64,000 bases of DNA from Pelosinus sp. IPA-1 (lineage in GTDB: Bacteria; Bacillota; Negativicutes; DSM-13327): NCBI RefSeq assembly GCF_030269905.1, contig NZ_BSVC01000005.1:62001-126000 (forward strand). Direction: 5' to 3'. Below the pieces are notes generated by a model that made no database searches, was not told the DNA's origin, and saw nothing but the letters and a program-made list of their open reading frames with translations. Numbering within the stretch: position 1 is the stretch's first letter; every line of letters begins with the position of its first letter. Positions 9,852 to 18,926 of the stretch are shown here, one piece after another. The position numbers were made by a program, and so were the translations under genes.

Positions 9852-10403
9852 ATGTCTAACAGCAGAGGGCTAATCACTAATTTATTAAATACTAACTCGA
9901 ATAGTACGTTAAATTCCCTAGAAAAATATAGGGATGACATGTTAAAGAAATTACAATCTGACACTGGCAATAATGGAAATGACGATGCTAGTTCTCATAC
10001 AGGCAGAAAAGAAACGATGGTAGCCTTACAAGGAGTTACAAAGCAAATACAACAGGTTCAGTATGCAAAAACCGCACAGAAACTTCAAGACGATTGGTAT
10101 AAAAACGAATCATCACCAGCTAAAAGTCCTAGTAAACGGGAGAAAATTAGAAGGGAGCATGAAACCTATCTTTTTAACACTAGTATGGGGCATTTAATGC
10201 TAGCCAAAGCAGATATTTCTGTAGATGAAAACGTTAACGCTGCGAAAGAATTGGGAATTGAGGCCGCTGAAGTAGAACGTAAAAGGAAGAAAGATGAAAT
10301 GGATGCTGATACGACAAATGATAACAGTAAAAATAATGAAGCAAAAACAGTAAGTGCGATAAAGAAAAAAAATAAAAAACCATCTTTAAATATATTAGCA
10401 TGA
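9852..10403 (+). CDS. Unrecognised low-complexity, charged cytoplasmic protein
   Basis: The product has 183 residues and no signal peptide or membrane segment. It has an Asn/Ser/Thr-rich N-terminus, a Gln-rich helical segment around residues 57-85, a basic linker with S-P-A-K-S-P-S-K-R-E-K, and a Lys/Glu/Asp-rich tail. A strong AAGGAGG precedes the ATG, and a TATAAT lies at 9810-9815 without a clear -35. It is read away from addB. I do not recognise a family. The middle part may be coiled coil. It is probably real, given the ribosome-binding site and the clean flanking spacing. Confidence 0.65.
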   Translation: MSNSRGLITNLLNTNSNSTLNSLEKYRDDMLKKLQSDTGNNGNDDASSHTGRKETMVALQGVTKQIQQVQYAKTAQKLQDDWYKNESSPAKSPSKREKIRREHETYLFNTSMGHLMLAKADISVDENVNAAKELGIEAAEVERKRKKDEMDADTTNDNSKNNEAKTVSAIKKKNKKPSLNILA

Positions 10404-10503
10404 GTAGCATGATTTAATTTCCAATCTTGAAAATGATAGATACATCCTACCAAATAGAGCTTGAATTATAAGCAACCTTATCCAATAAAGTTGCTAGAAA
10501 AAC

Positions 10504-10538
10504 AGGAGCCTCTTCCCCACTAAAAGGGAATGGCTCCT
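10504..10538. terminator. Terminator between two convergent genes
   Basis: Inverted repeat AGGAGCC / GGCTCCT with an inner TCCC / GGGA pair. It is followed by a T-rich run on the plus strand. Confidence 0.6.
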
Positions 10539-10542
10539 ATTC

Positions 10543-11721
10543 TTATGCCCCGATAACAATATGTTTTTCTTGGAAGGTATTAGGATTATTGATAGCTAAA
10601 GTTGTGTTAATTGTATCAAGAATAATCTGAGCGATATTCTGAGAACCATTTATCGGAATTGTATTGTTAGTCATCACATTACTATAAGAAGCAAAAATAG
10701 CCATTTCGTTAATTATTGTGCATGCTTCGCTGGGGGTCGGACAATGGTAACCTAATTGATTTCTATTAACAAATTCAATATTACCCGTCTCTTGGATACC
10801 AATTGCTTCCGTGACAATTAGCTTTTTTTTCATTGATACGCCTTCCATAAGAGTACCAGGACCAGCTTTAGAGACAATTACATCACTTGCTGCCATTAAT
10901 GTTTCCATGTTATTGACAAAACCGTAGACGTGCAATCGGTCGGAATGAATTTTGGGGTTGTTAAGTTCATCATATAAATCTTTGTTATTGCCTGCTATGA
11001 CAAGTATTTGTTTATCAGGACACTGTTTTTTTAAGGTATGAACCCAATCCCCCATATTGCCTGCCCCAACTCCACCACCTGCAAGGAGAATTGTAAAGGG
11101 TTCGTTTTTTATGCCAAGTTCATCACATGCTTGTTTTTTTGATAATTTACTATTTGAAAATTTAGGGTGTACTGGAAAACCAGTGTAGATAATCTGACTG
11201 TAAGGAATCCCATACTTTATTAGAGATTGAAATGCTTCTTTTGTAGGAACAAGATATAGATCCGCTCCTGGTGTTGCCCATGATGCATGTATGGTAACAA
11301 GATCTGTAATGACAGCTATGATTGGCCAAGTGGCTCGTAACTTTTTGCGAGTTTGTTGCAGTAAACCAATAACTAGTGGATGAACGGCTACAACGGCATC
11401 CGGCTGGCTATCAGCTATTGCTCGTTTAATACTATAGTGAGATTGAGAATATACTATTTTTGTTAGTGCATTGATACGACTAATACTATTAGTTTCTTTG
11501 AAGAACAAATTGTTTAGCCAAACATGGTTTCTGGAGCAGTAATCATAAATTTCTGGTGCTTTTTTTAAACCTGGAAAATTTGTTGTTCTTAAAAAATCGA
11601 CAATGGTAGATTGTATGCTCTGTTCTTTATCAAATGCAGCTATTATTGATGTCGCAGCACTGCGATGTCCACCGCCTGTGTCTGATATTGCGAACATAAT
11701 CTCTATAGGCCTAATTGCCAT
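10543..11721 (-). CDS. MGDG-synthase/MurG-like glycosyltransferase (GT-B fold)
   Basis: The product has 392 residues. The N-terminus D-T-G-G-G-H-R-S-A-A fits the MGDG-synthase family, in which a Gly-Gly-Gly-His loop precedes the lipid-acceptor site. The C-terminal half has L-L-A-G-G-G-V-G-A-G-N-M-G and S-K-A-G-P-G-T-L-M-E, the nucleotide-sugar site of GT-B enzymes. Relatives transfer a hexose to diacylglycerol (UgtP, MGD1). The acceptor here is not known. The ribosome-binding site is GAGAGGTG. It is a single gene with no neighbours that refine its role. Confidence 0.8.
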   Translation of the reverse strand: MAIRPIEIMFAISDTGGGHRSAATSIIAAFDKEQSIQSTIVDFLRTTNFPGLKKAPEIYDYCSRNHVWLNNLFFKETNSISRINALTKIVYSQSHYSIKRAIADSQPDAVVAVHPLVIGLLQQTRKKLRATWPIIAVITDLVTIHASWATPGADLYLVPTKEAFQSLIKYGIPYSQIIYTGFPVHPKFSNSKLSKKQACDELGIKNEPFTILLAGGGVGAGNMGDWVHTLKKQCPDKQILVIAGNNKDLYDELNNPKIHSDRLHVYGFVNNMETLMAASDVIVSKAGPGTLMEGVSMKKKLIVTEAIGIQETGNIEFVNRNQLGYHCPTPSEACTIINEMAIFASYSNVMTNNTIPINGSQNIAQIILDTINTTLAINNPNTFQEKHIVIGA

Positions 11722-12108
11722 AAGACACCTCTCATTATCAGATTTTAATAATACGGTAGGTACTTTATTTTTTATTATACGAAGCTAATTCAATTATAAT
11801 GGAATCATATAAATTTTACGTTAATGAATGATTAAGAAAATGTTAAATGTTACACTAAGTGTAAAAAATACGGTTTAGCCGCAATAATAGGATATCAAGG
11901 TGAGTTCAATCAACTTGCTGCTCGCAAAAGGCTCAACATGCAGCTGATACTACTTGTTGAGCCTTAAAACCTTTATTCGAAATCGGCTTTCATTAATGAT
12001 CTCTTTTTGCATGTTATGTAAAATTAACTAAGCAGATATACTTTTGTCACAAGACGGATCCCCTTTATCTCCCCTTGAGCAATCACGTCTTGTTGTGATG
12101 AGATACTT
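11722..12108. other. Intergenic region with two inverted repeats
   Basis: No coding frame is convincing here. AAGGCTCAACA at 11928-11938 pairs with TGTTGAGCCTT at 11955-11965, and ACAAGACG at 12049-12056 pairs with CGTCTTGT at 12086-12093. Either could end the small minus-strand gene that stops at 12109, but neither has a long U-tract. Confidence 0.4.
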
Positions 12109-12450
12109 TTATTTATGTACAGTGAAATTAAAGTTATCGCTATCATCCTTTAGATGAATTTTTCCCCGGTATGTTCTGTATTTATCTTTACCTATCGTTA
12201 CCCAGTAGGTTTTGCTTGTTAATGGTAAGTAAATTGTATAATTACCCCGATAGTCAGTCTTGGCAACTTGTATGCCATTCAAGCCACCTTCCATTTCGAA
12301 CACTATTTTTGCTCCAGTAATTGGTCTTAAGTCTGAATCCGTTATTTTTCCAGAGATAGGGACTTTAGAGGTTGCCGCTGCAGTATTGATATAAAGCATG
12401 TTTACTAGAAGAAAAGAAAAAATAATTAGCAAAATCCTTTTGTTTTTCAA
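12109..12450 (-). CDS. Small secreted protein with a carboxypeptidase-regulatory-like (CNA-B-like) domain
   Basis: I start it at the TTG at 12450, eight bases after AAGGAG; the in-frame GTG at 12459 overlaps that site. The product has about 113 residues: a signal peptide (M-K-N-K-R, hydrophobic core, A-A-A-T-S) and one beta-sandwich of the carboxypeptidase-regulatory type, with G-K-I-T-D-S-D-L-R-P-I-T-G-A and D-Y-R-G-N-Y-T-I-Y-L-P. Such domains are structural or adhesive. It is probably exported to the periplasm or surface. The specific role is unknown. Confidence 0.7.
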   Translation of the reverse strand: MKNKRILLIIFSFLLVNMLYINTAAATSKVPISGKITDSDLRPITGAKIVFEMEGGLNGIQVAKTDYRGNYTIYLPLTSKTYWVTIGKDKYRTYRGKIHLKDDSDNFNFTVHK

Positions 12451-12693
12451 AATAAGCACTCCTTATTGGTATGTAATTTTTTACATATAGGAAATATGAT
12501 ACTATAAAGTTGTGATGAAAGTATGACAACAATACCAATATACACGAAGATAAATGTTCCCTGCCTATTACCCTTGTCACACTTTTGTCTTATTTAAATG
12601 ATATAATGCAACACAGGCTACTCATTAACCTACATAATGATACTTAGTAAATGAAGTGCCAATTAAGAATTAAACATTCCAGGAGGACTTATC

Positions 12694-13158
12694 ATGAAAA
12701 AAATCGCACTTACTGTGGCTTCCCTACTCGCCTTCGGTATCAGTACTGGTTTTGCCGCCCCTATTAATAATCTGTCACAAGGTCAGACAGCTGTCGGTGT
12801 AGTGGATGACTCTTTCTATCTCGAACACAAGATGTCTGATAACCTTACACTTGGATTCCAAAAGAACGACATTTACGGACAAGTTAATGTTAATAATAAT
12901 ATTAGAGCTATTATTGGTAGCAGAGATTATAATTCCAATTCAAAAATCTATGTAGGGGCAGCAGTGACAAGCCCATTAGCTCCTTCCTTAGATGGCTATG
13001 CCTCTCTGGTCGGCGCTTCTGGTTTTAAAGAACTGCAAGTTGGGGCTAATTACAACCTGACTAACAATCTTGACCTTAATGTAAACTACCGCTCCTTTAT
13101 GCCAGATGAAGGCAGCAACAGTAACCGTACAGCGTTGGGTGCGACATTTAAATTTTAA
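12694..13158 (+). CDS. Small outer-membrane beta-barrel protein
   Basis: The product has 154 residues: a classical signal peptide (M-K-K-I-A-L-T-V-A-S through G-F-A-A), then alternating hydrophobic/polar strands (L-T-L-G-F-Q-K-N, L-Q-V-G-A-N-Y-N-L, L-D-L-N-V-N-Y-R-S-F), and a last strand ending in Phe (A-L-G-A-T-F-K-F). A terminal aromatic residue is the Bam recognition signature, so this is evidence that the cell has an outer membrane. It has a strong AGGAGG and a TATAAT at 12602-12607. It is likely a small porin-like or structural barrel; the exact function is unknown. Confidence 0.7.
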   Translation: MKKIALTVASLLAFGISTGFAAPINNLSQGQTAVGVVDDSFYLEHKMSDNLTLGFQKNDIYGQVNVNNNIRAIIGSRDYNSNSKIYVGAAVTSPLAPSLDGYASLVGASGFKELQVGANYNLTNNLDLNVNYRSFMPDEGSNSNRTALGATFKF

Positions 13159-13159
13159 G

Positions 13160-13258
13160 AAAAGACTAAGGCTTCTGCCAAGTCCTCGGACGCAGGCAGA
13201 AGCCTTAGTCGTCCTTACTTGGAATCAAGAAAGTGCTATACTTTCTGATTCCGTAAAA
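13160..13258 (+). repeat. Dispersed hairpin repeat, family B, copy 1
   Basis: It opens AAAAGACTAAGGCTTC and closes with a hairpin of type GAATCA..ACTTTCTGATTC. The first hairpin (GACTAAGGCTTCTGCC / GGCAGAAGCCTTAGTC) is a perfect 16-bp stem in this copy. Two further copies lie at 16675-16771 and 32982-33077. All three sit directly after gene ends. Confidence 0.8.
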
Positions 13259-13297
13259 CCAAACGCTAGCAACTGATAATAACTTGAGTACTTCAAC

Positions 13298-13341
13298 AAA
13301 AATAGAGGGTTTCGCTTAATAAAGCGAAACCCTCTATTTTT
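13298..13341. terminator. Bidirectional terminator before arginase
   Basis: Perfect 20-bp inverted repeat containing ATAGAGGGTTTCGCTT and its complement, four-base loop, with a T5 run at one end and an A5 run at the other. Confidence 0.9.
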
Positions 13342-13357
13342 GTTATTTCATTTATAA

Positions 13358-14308
13358 TTACATTGCCTCAGCACTTTTCCGCCGGCCATAGACTCTTTGC
13401 GCCTGTCTGCTCTTTCCTCTTTCACCAAATAATGCTCCGATTAAGTTAACGGTTAAACGAGCTGTAGTGTCATCTTTGTCTAACAAAGGATTCACTTCCA
13501 CAAATTCTGCAGAAATCAATTGATTGGATGCCGATAATAACCTAACAGCTTGTAAGCTCTCTTTATAACTGATACCATCAGCAACGGGAGTGCCTACTCC
13601 CGGGAATTCTCGAGGATCTATACCATCTACGTCAAAGCTAAGATGAATTCCATCACAGCGCTCAGACAAATACCGTAAGGTTTCGGCTATGACGACTTCG
13701 ATTCCTAGTCTTTTTACATCCTCAGCTGTATACATTTTTATATTTCTTTCTGCAATTAATAACTTTTCGCCCTCATCAATATCTCGGGCACCAATCAACA
13801 CAATGTGCTCTGGTTTCACTTTCCCATGATAACCACCAATATAGGTAAGAGCAGAGTGTCCTAGCCCCATGCTAGCCGCCAAAGGCATGCCGTGAATATT
13901 GCCACTAGGTGAAGTCTCAGGTGTGTTTAGATCCGCATGAGCATCATACCAAATTACACCTAGATTTTTATAATGTTTGGCAATTCCAGCCAGTGTCCCC
14001 ATAGCAATACTATGGTCTCCCCCTAAAACAAGAGGGAAACGTCCTTCTTGTATAATATCTGAAACCTTTGTTGCTAATTTCTCACTTGACTCAACAAGGG
14101 TCTTAACATTTTTAATATTTTCACCGGTCTGCCTAAATCGTCCCGTAATGCCAATCGTAAGATTACCTTCGTCAACTACATGTTGCCCTACGCCCTTTAG
14201 ACGCTCTACCAAACCTGCGCTACGGATACTATGAGGTCCTAAGTTGGTACCATAACGTGTCTGTCCCAGCCACATAGGTACACCAACAATTGAAATTCTT
14301 CTTTTCAT
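13358..14308 (-). CDS. rocF: Arginase
   Basis: This enzyme hydrolyses arginine to ornithine and urea. The ureohydrolase manganese ligands are all visible: G-G-D-H-S, W-Y-D-A-H-A-D-L-N-T-P and S-F-D-V-D-G-I-D-P. The substrate loop S-G-N-I-H-G-M-P and the E-V-N-P-L-L-D ending are typical of bacterial arginases. The product from the ATG at 14308 has 316 residues. The frame is open to 14341, and a GTG at 14317 behind GGGGCGG is an equally good start. It is a lone gene here, without other arg or roc genes beside it. Confidence 0.92.
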   Translation of the reverse strand: MKRRISIVGVPMWLGQTRYGTNLGPHSIRSAGLVERLKGVGQHVVDEGNLTIGITGRFRQTGENIKNVKTLVESSEKLATKVSDIIQEGRFPLVLGGDHSIAMGTLAGIAKHYKNLGVIWYDAHADLNTPETSPSGNIHGMPLAASMGLGHSALTYIGGYHGKVKPEHIVLIGARDIDEGEKLLIAERNIKMYTAEDVKRLGIEVVIAETLRYLSERCDGIHLSFDVDGIDPREFPGVGTPVADGISYKESLQAVRLLSASNQLISAEFVEVNPLLDKDDTTARLTVNLIGALFGERGKSRQAQRVYGRRKSAEAM

Positions 14309-14541
14309 GGAATTCACTATCACCGCCCCAATCTTTTCCAATTTTAATTCACTGCGAATTTTATTTTAAACCTTTCTTGTCTAGTGTGCAAGAAAAGATT
14401 TATAAAATACTTCTCTTTTTTTAGAAAAATAGTATTCTTCTCCTTATCTTTTTTAATAATTAATTATTTTTCTGTTATTTCGATAAAATATACCATAAAA
14501 TTGCCTAAAGAAATCCTCTTTTAGCAAAACATCCCTTTCCA

Positions 14542-14550
14542 TGTTATAAT
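14542..14550 (+). promoter_or_regulatory. Extended -10 of the chemoreceptor gene
   Basis: TGTTATAAT, an extended -10, lies about 55 bases before the start codon. I see no good -35, as is usual with extended -10 promoters. Confidence 0.45.
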
Positions 14551-14603
14551 GGAATTCGGACTGCTTTTAAATATAATACAATATACATTTTAGGAGGAAT
14601 ACT

Positions 14604-16607
14604 ATGCAAACTTACACGTTTAGTAAATTACAAGCAGCAAACAGTCTAAGGATCCGGTTAATCGTGTTATTTGTACTATTTGCTTTACTGCCTACCTGTA
14701 TAGTGGGCATACTGAATGCCTACCAAGACGTAACCGAAAAAAAATCTGCAATTGTCCAAAATAACATAGTGTTAACTACCCAGCTTTCTAATCAGATTGA
14801 GCGTCTTTTAGAGGATTCTCAAGGATTACTAGTGACAACGGCCACAGCAATTGGTGCATCATCGACAAACAAAACATTAGATCCAGTCGCTATAAAGGCT
14901 GCATTACTTGAGATGAAAAAACAAAACCCAATTTTCGAGTTAGTAATCGCCAACAATATCAATTCAATGCAAATTGCTCGAACTTCCGGAGAGTTGCGAG
15001 ACCAATCCGGTAAGGCAAATATTATAAGTGCTTTGCAGGGTAAAACCTTCTTTTCAGACGTATACATATCAGCCTCTACACAGGCCCCCTGCGTGACAAT
15101 CTACACTCCTATTAAGGACATTACTGGGGCAGTTATTGGACTTATGTCTGCCGATATTAGCCTTAGTTCCATTCAAGATATCGCCAACAGTGGCAAAATC
15201 GGTAATACTGGCTATATCGACATTGTTGACAAGCAAGGAGTGCTTATTGCTCATCCTAATAAAGACCGGGTTTTGCAAAAGGAAAGTGTTGCTGAGCTTA
15301 GTTATATTTCTAAGGCTCTTCAAGGACAATCCGGCAGTACTACCGCTGTAGCAACGAACGGAGCAGAAGCATTGACTGTATTTACCCCTATTCCAAAATA
15401 CAACTGGGCGATTGCCGCCTATATGCCTACAAAGGAAATAAACAGCACCCTCTTATCATCTTTACTCGTTACTGTATTACTAAGTTTATTGGCCGTCGCA
15501 TGTGCTGCAATCACAGCCTTTTTCATTGGTCGCAGTATTTCCAGACCCCTGCAACAGTTAGCTGTCAATGCCGACTTATTAGCAAATGGTGATTTAACTG
15601 GCGACATCAAGGCTCAAGGTGCATTGGAAATTAATCAACTTTCCCAGGCCCTCAACAAAATGCAAGTTAACTTTAAACAAATCATCCAAAATATCGTAGC
15701 GACATCTGAACAAGTTGCTTCCTCCTCTGAACAATTAATGGCTGGTGCCGAGCAGTCAGCACAAGCCGTTGATCAAGTAGCCCACTCCATTACCCAAGTA
15801 GCAGGTGCTACGGATAAACAACTTACAGCTGTTAATCAAGCAACCGATATCGTAACCGAAATATCTACTAGTATCCATCATATTGCTGAACAAGCCAATA
15901 TGGTTTCCAGTACTTCGGAACAAACAGCAACTACCGCAAATGACGGTGGTAAAGCAATTATTACTGCCATGGAACAAATGAATCGCATTGAAAGTACTGT
16001 CATAAATTCCGCTCAAGTAGTCGCTACCTTAGGTGATCGTTCCAAAGAAATTGGACAAATTATCGATACCATCGCTGGAATTGCTGGCCAAACAAATTTA
16101 TTAGCGTTAAATGCCGCTATTGAAGCAGCACGTGCCGGAGAACAAGGTCGGGGCTTTGCAGTTGTTGCTGATGAGGTAAGAAAACTAGCGGAACAATCTC
16201 ATGATGCAGCAAAACAAATTACTACTTTAATCAACGGTATTCAAATGGAAGCGGACAAAGCTGTAGAATCGATGAATAATGGAACTCAAGAAGTTAAAAT
16301 TGGTACCGAAGTCGTGAATAACGCAGGACAAGCCTTCCAGCAAATCACATCGTCTGTTACACAAATGTCTGGACAGGTACAGGAAATATCCGCATCAATT
16401 CAGCAAATAGCAAGTGGTAGCCAAAAAGTAGTAGCTACCATGCATACTATTGATGATATCAGTAAAGACACTGCCCTCCAAACACAAACCGTCTCAGCAG
16501 CTACTGAAGAACAGTCCGCTTCCATGGGGGAAATCTCTCATGCTAGCCAATTATTAGCCAACATGGCTGAAGAATTACAGAAGGCTGTACATAAGTTTAA
16601 AATGTAA
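14604..16607 (+). CDS. Methyl-accepting chemotaxis protein with dCache sensor
   Basis: The 667-residue receptor has TM1 about 20-40, a periplasmic double-Cache sensor up to about 280 ([15 protein letters not shown] is the typical second lobe), TM2 about 284-306, HAMP with R-P-L-Q-Q-L, and a cytoplasmic signalling coiled coil. The kinase-binding tip [18 protein letters not shown] lies near residue 493. There is no C-terminal CheR/CheB tether pentapeptide. dCache receptors commonly bind amino acids or organic acids; the ligand is unknown. The ribosome-binding site is TAGGAGG. Confidence 0.95.
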   Translation: MQTYTFSKLQAANSLRIRLIVLFVLFALLPTCIVGILNAYQDVTEKKSAIVQNNIVLTTQLSNQIERLLEDSQGLLVTTATAIGASSTNKTLDPVAIKAALLEMKKQNPIFELVIANNINSMQIARTSGELRDQSGKANIISALQGKTFFSDVYISASTQAPCVTIYTPIKDITGAVIGLMSADISLSSIQDIANSGKIGNTGYIDIVDKQGVLIAHPNKDRVLQKESVAELSYISKALQGQSGSTTAVATNGAEALTVFTPIPKYNWAIAAYMPTKEINSTLLSSLLVTVLLSLLAVACAAITAFFIGRSISRPLQQLAVNADLLANGDLTGDIKAQGALEINQLSQALNKMQVNFKQIIQNIVATSEQVASSSEQLMAGAEQSAQAVDQVAHSITQVAGATDKQLTAVNQATDIVTEISTSIHHIAEQANMVSSTSEQTATTANDGGKAIITAMEQMNRIESTVINSAQVVATLGDRSKEIGQIIDTIAGIAGQTNLLALNAAIEAARAGEQGRGFAVVADEVRKLAEQSHDAAKQITTLINGIQMEADKAVESMNNGTQEVKIGTEVVNNAGQAFQQITSSVTQMSGQVQEISASIQQIASGSQKVVATMHTIDDISKDTALQTQTVSAATEEQSASMGEISHASQLLANMAEELQKAVHKFKM

Positions 16608-16621
16608 TATTATATTTAAAA

Positions 16622-16665
16622 CTAGAAGCCCTATTCCACTAACGGAATAGGGCTTCTAGCTTTTT
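16622..16665 (+). terminator. Terminator of the chemoreceptor gene
   Basis: Perfect 16-bp stem CTAGAAGCCCTATTCC / GGAATAGGGCTTCTAG followed by CTTTTT. Confidence 0.92.
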
Positions 16666-16674
16666 CTCGATAAG

Positions 16675-16771
16675 AAAAGACTTGGCTTGTGCCAAGTCCT
16701 CGGACGCAGGCAGAAGCCTTAGTCGTTTTTACTTAGAATCAAGAAAGTATTATACTTTCTGATTCCGTAAA
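16675..16771 (+). repeat. Dispersed hairpin repeat, family B, copy 2
   Basis: Same element as at 13160. Here the first hairpin is GACTTGGC / GCCAAGTC, followed by GGCAGAAGCCTTAGTCG and the GAATCA..TGATTC hairpin. Confidence 0.8.
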
Positions 16772-16949
16772 AATAGGCCTCGCTAATGCTGGCTTCTCAC
16801 CGGCCAGCCAACTCTTGTGTTTTTTATTGAATTATTATCTCTACTTATTCTGATTCTGTAAATCTTACATTTTTATAATTTCTAGGGATACAATAACTTA
16901 GAAGCGTGAGAAAACTCTATATTAAATATCAAGAAAAGGAGTTTTTATT

Positions 16950-17039
16950 ATGGTTCTACAATTAGGAGCAGCTGCTTTTCTCTTCATTGCAGCTTGCTTC
17001 ATATTATTGCAAATGATTCACAGTGCGGGGATTATTTGA
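16950..17039 (+). CDS. Single-helix membrane peptide, 29 residues
   Basis: ATG at 16950 follows AAAAGGAG at good spacing. It encodes M-V-L-Q-L-G-A-A-A-F, a hydrophobic stretch to about residue 22, then H-S-A-G-I-I and a stop. A TATAAT lies at 16874-16879 and a strong terminator follows. The reading frame, ribosome-binding site and terminator fit a real small membrane protein. No family is recognised. Confidence 0.5.
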   Translation: MVLQLGAAAFLFIAACFILLQMIHSAGII

Positions 17040-17061
17040 AATAAGCACGCTGACTTAAACC

Positions 17062-17104
17062 AAAATAAGGAGCTCGTCATTTTGCTGACGAGCCCCTTAT
17101 TTTT
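17062..17104. terminator. Bidirectional terminator shared by the small peptide gene and glnS
   Basis: Stem AAAATAAGG-A-GCTCGTCA / TGACGAGC-C-CCTTATTTT with a 6-base loop and one mismatch. It touches the glnS stop codon. Confidence 0.88.
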
Positions 17105-18788
17105 ATGCCTTCTGTGCTTTTGCCCAGGAATCCCTGAGCCCTACAACACGATTAAATACAGGTAACTCTGCTGTAGAATCCTTAGCATCCAAGCAGAAGT
17201 AGCCTTGGCGTAAGAATTGATATCGTTGGTCTGCAGTAGCCTTAAGCAAACTAGGTTCTACCATACAATTTGTCAGTCGAATCATGGAATTAGGATTCAT
17301 CGCTTCCTTAAAATCCTTTTCCCCTTGCTCGGCATCTTCTTCTTCTGAAAGCAAATAGTCATATAATCTCACTTCTGCTTGAGCAGCCTGAGGAGCAGAA
17401 ACCCAGTGCAGTGTTCCTTTCACCTTACGAGTTGTTCCACTACCACTCTTGGTTTCTGGATCATATGTGCAACGCAGCTCGATGATCTCACCAGTTGTTT
17501 CATCTTTAATTACTTCTTCACATTTTATAAAGTAAGCATTTTTCAAACGCACTTCTTGTCCTGGAGCCAAACGGAAGAATTTTTTTATTGGTACTTCCAT
17601 GAAATCATCCTGCTCAATATAGATTTCTCTTGAAAAAGGAATCGTGCGACTGCCCATTTCAGGCTGCTCAGGATTATTTTCTGTTTCCAACTCTTCTACT
17701 TGACCTTCAGGGTAATTTGTAATGACTACCTTCAAAGGACGTAGTACAGCCATAGCCCGTATTGCCTTGCTATTTAAATCTTCTCGAATACAATGTTCCA
17801 GCATAGCAATATCTACAGTACTATTGCTTTTTGCAATCCCGATACGTTCACAGAAATCACGAATGGCTTCTGGAGTATACCCACGACGGCGCAACCCTGA
17901 GATGGTAGGCATCCGTGGATCATCCCAACCATCTACTAAACCTTCTTCTACTAACATTCTAAGTTTGCGCTTACTCATTACCATATTCGTGATATTTAAA
18001 CGGGCAAATTCAATTTGCTGGGGACGAGCTTCCATTGCAAGTGAGGAAATCAACCAATCATAAAGAGGACGATGATCTTCAAATTCTAAGGTACAAATAG
18101 AATGAGTAATGCCTTCTAAAGCATCAGAAATAGGATGTGCAAAATCATACATAGGATAAATGCACCAGGTATTACCTGTACGATGATGCTGCGCCCGCAT
18201 AATACGATACAAAATTGGATCCCGTAGGTTTAAGTTTGGCGATGCCATATCAATTTTAGCCCGTAATACTTTAGAGCCATCGGCAAATTCACCAGCTCTC
18301 ATACCGGCAAATAAAGCAAGATTTTCGTCCACAGAACGTTCACGATGAGGACTATTTTTACCCGGTTCTGTCAAAGTACCACGATATTCTCGCATTTCTT
18401 GAGGACTCAAATCACACACATATGCTTTTCCTGCTTTGATGAGTTTCACAGCACAGTTATAGATCTCCTCAAAATAATCAGAAGCATAAAACATACGGTC
18501 ATCCCAATCAAAACCTAGCCATTTTACATCTTCTTGAATCGAATCTACATATTCAACTTCTTCTTTACTAGGATTCGTATCGTCAAAGCGCAAATTACAC
18601 AAACCCTGATATTCTTTCGCAATACCAAAATTAAGGCAAATGGACTTTGCATGTCCGATGTGCAAATAGCCATTAGGTTCTGGTGGAAAGCGGGTATGCA
18701 CTTTGCTATTGTTTTTATTTGTTTTTAAATCTTCGTTAATAATATTTTCTATAAAATTTGAAGATATTACAGCATTTGTCGTAGTCAT
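17103..18788 (-). CDS. glnS: Glutaminyl-tRNA synthetase
   Basis: Class I aminoacyl-tRNA synthetase charging tRNA-Gln; 561 residues is normal. The HIGH signature is in [15 protein letters not shown] near residues 35-49, and the KMSKS-type loop is V-M-S-K-R-K-L near 270. The C-terminal half shows the two-barrel anticodon-binding domain ([11 protein letters not shown] type motif). Direct glutaminylation contrasts with the GatCAB route used by many firmicutes. The ribosome-binding site is GAAGGGG. It is monocistronic. Confidence 0.95.
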   Translation of the reverse strand: MTTTNAVISSNFIENIINEDLKTNKNNSKVHTRFPPEPNGYLHIGHAKSICLNFGIAKEYQGLCNLRFDDTNPSKEEVEYVDSIQEDVKWLGFDWDDRMFYASDYFEEIYNCAVKLIKAGKAYVCDLSPQEMREYRGTLTEPGKNSPHRERSVDENLALFAGMRAGEFADGSKVLRAKIDMASPNLNLRDPILYRIMRAQHHRTGNTWCIYPMYDFAHPISDALEGITHSICTLEFEDHRPLYDWLISSLAMEARPQQIEFARLNITNMVMSKRKLRMLVEEGLVDGWDDPRMPTISGLRRRGYTPEAIRDFCERIGIAKSNSTVDIAMLEHCIREDLNSKAIRAMAVLRPLKVVITNYPEGQVEELETENNPEQPEMGSRTIPFSREIYIEQDDFMEVPIKKFFRLAPGQEVRLKNAYFIKCEEVIKDETTGEIIELRCTYDPETKSGSGTTRKVKGTLHWVSAPQAAQAEVRLYDYLLSEEEDAEQGEKDFKEAMNPNSMIRLTNCMVEPSLLKATADQRYQFLRQGYFCLDAKDSTAELPVFNRVVGLRDSWAKAQKA

Positions 18789-18926
18789 CCTTGAAACCCC
18801 TTCTCGATTTTTAATTCTTTATATCCTTTTATCTTATTCACAGTTCGGCATTTATCGCCCTTTTCCTGCTTATACCAAACATGCTACTACGTATATAATA
18901 GATAAAATAACCATTTTAGCTAAAAA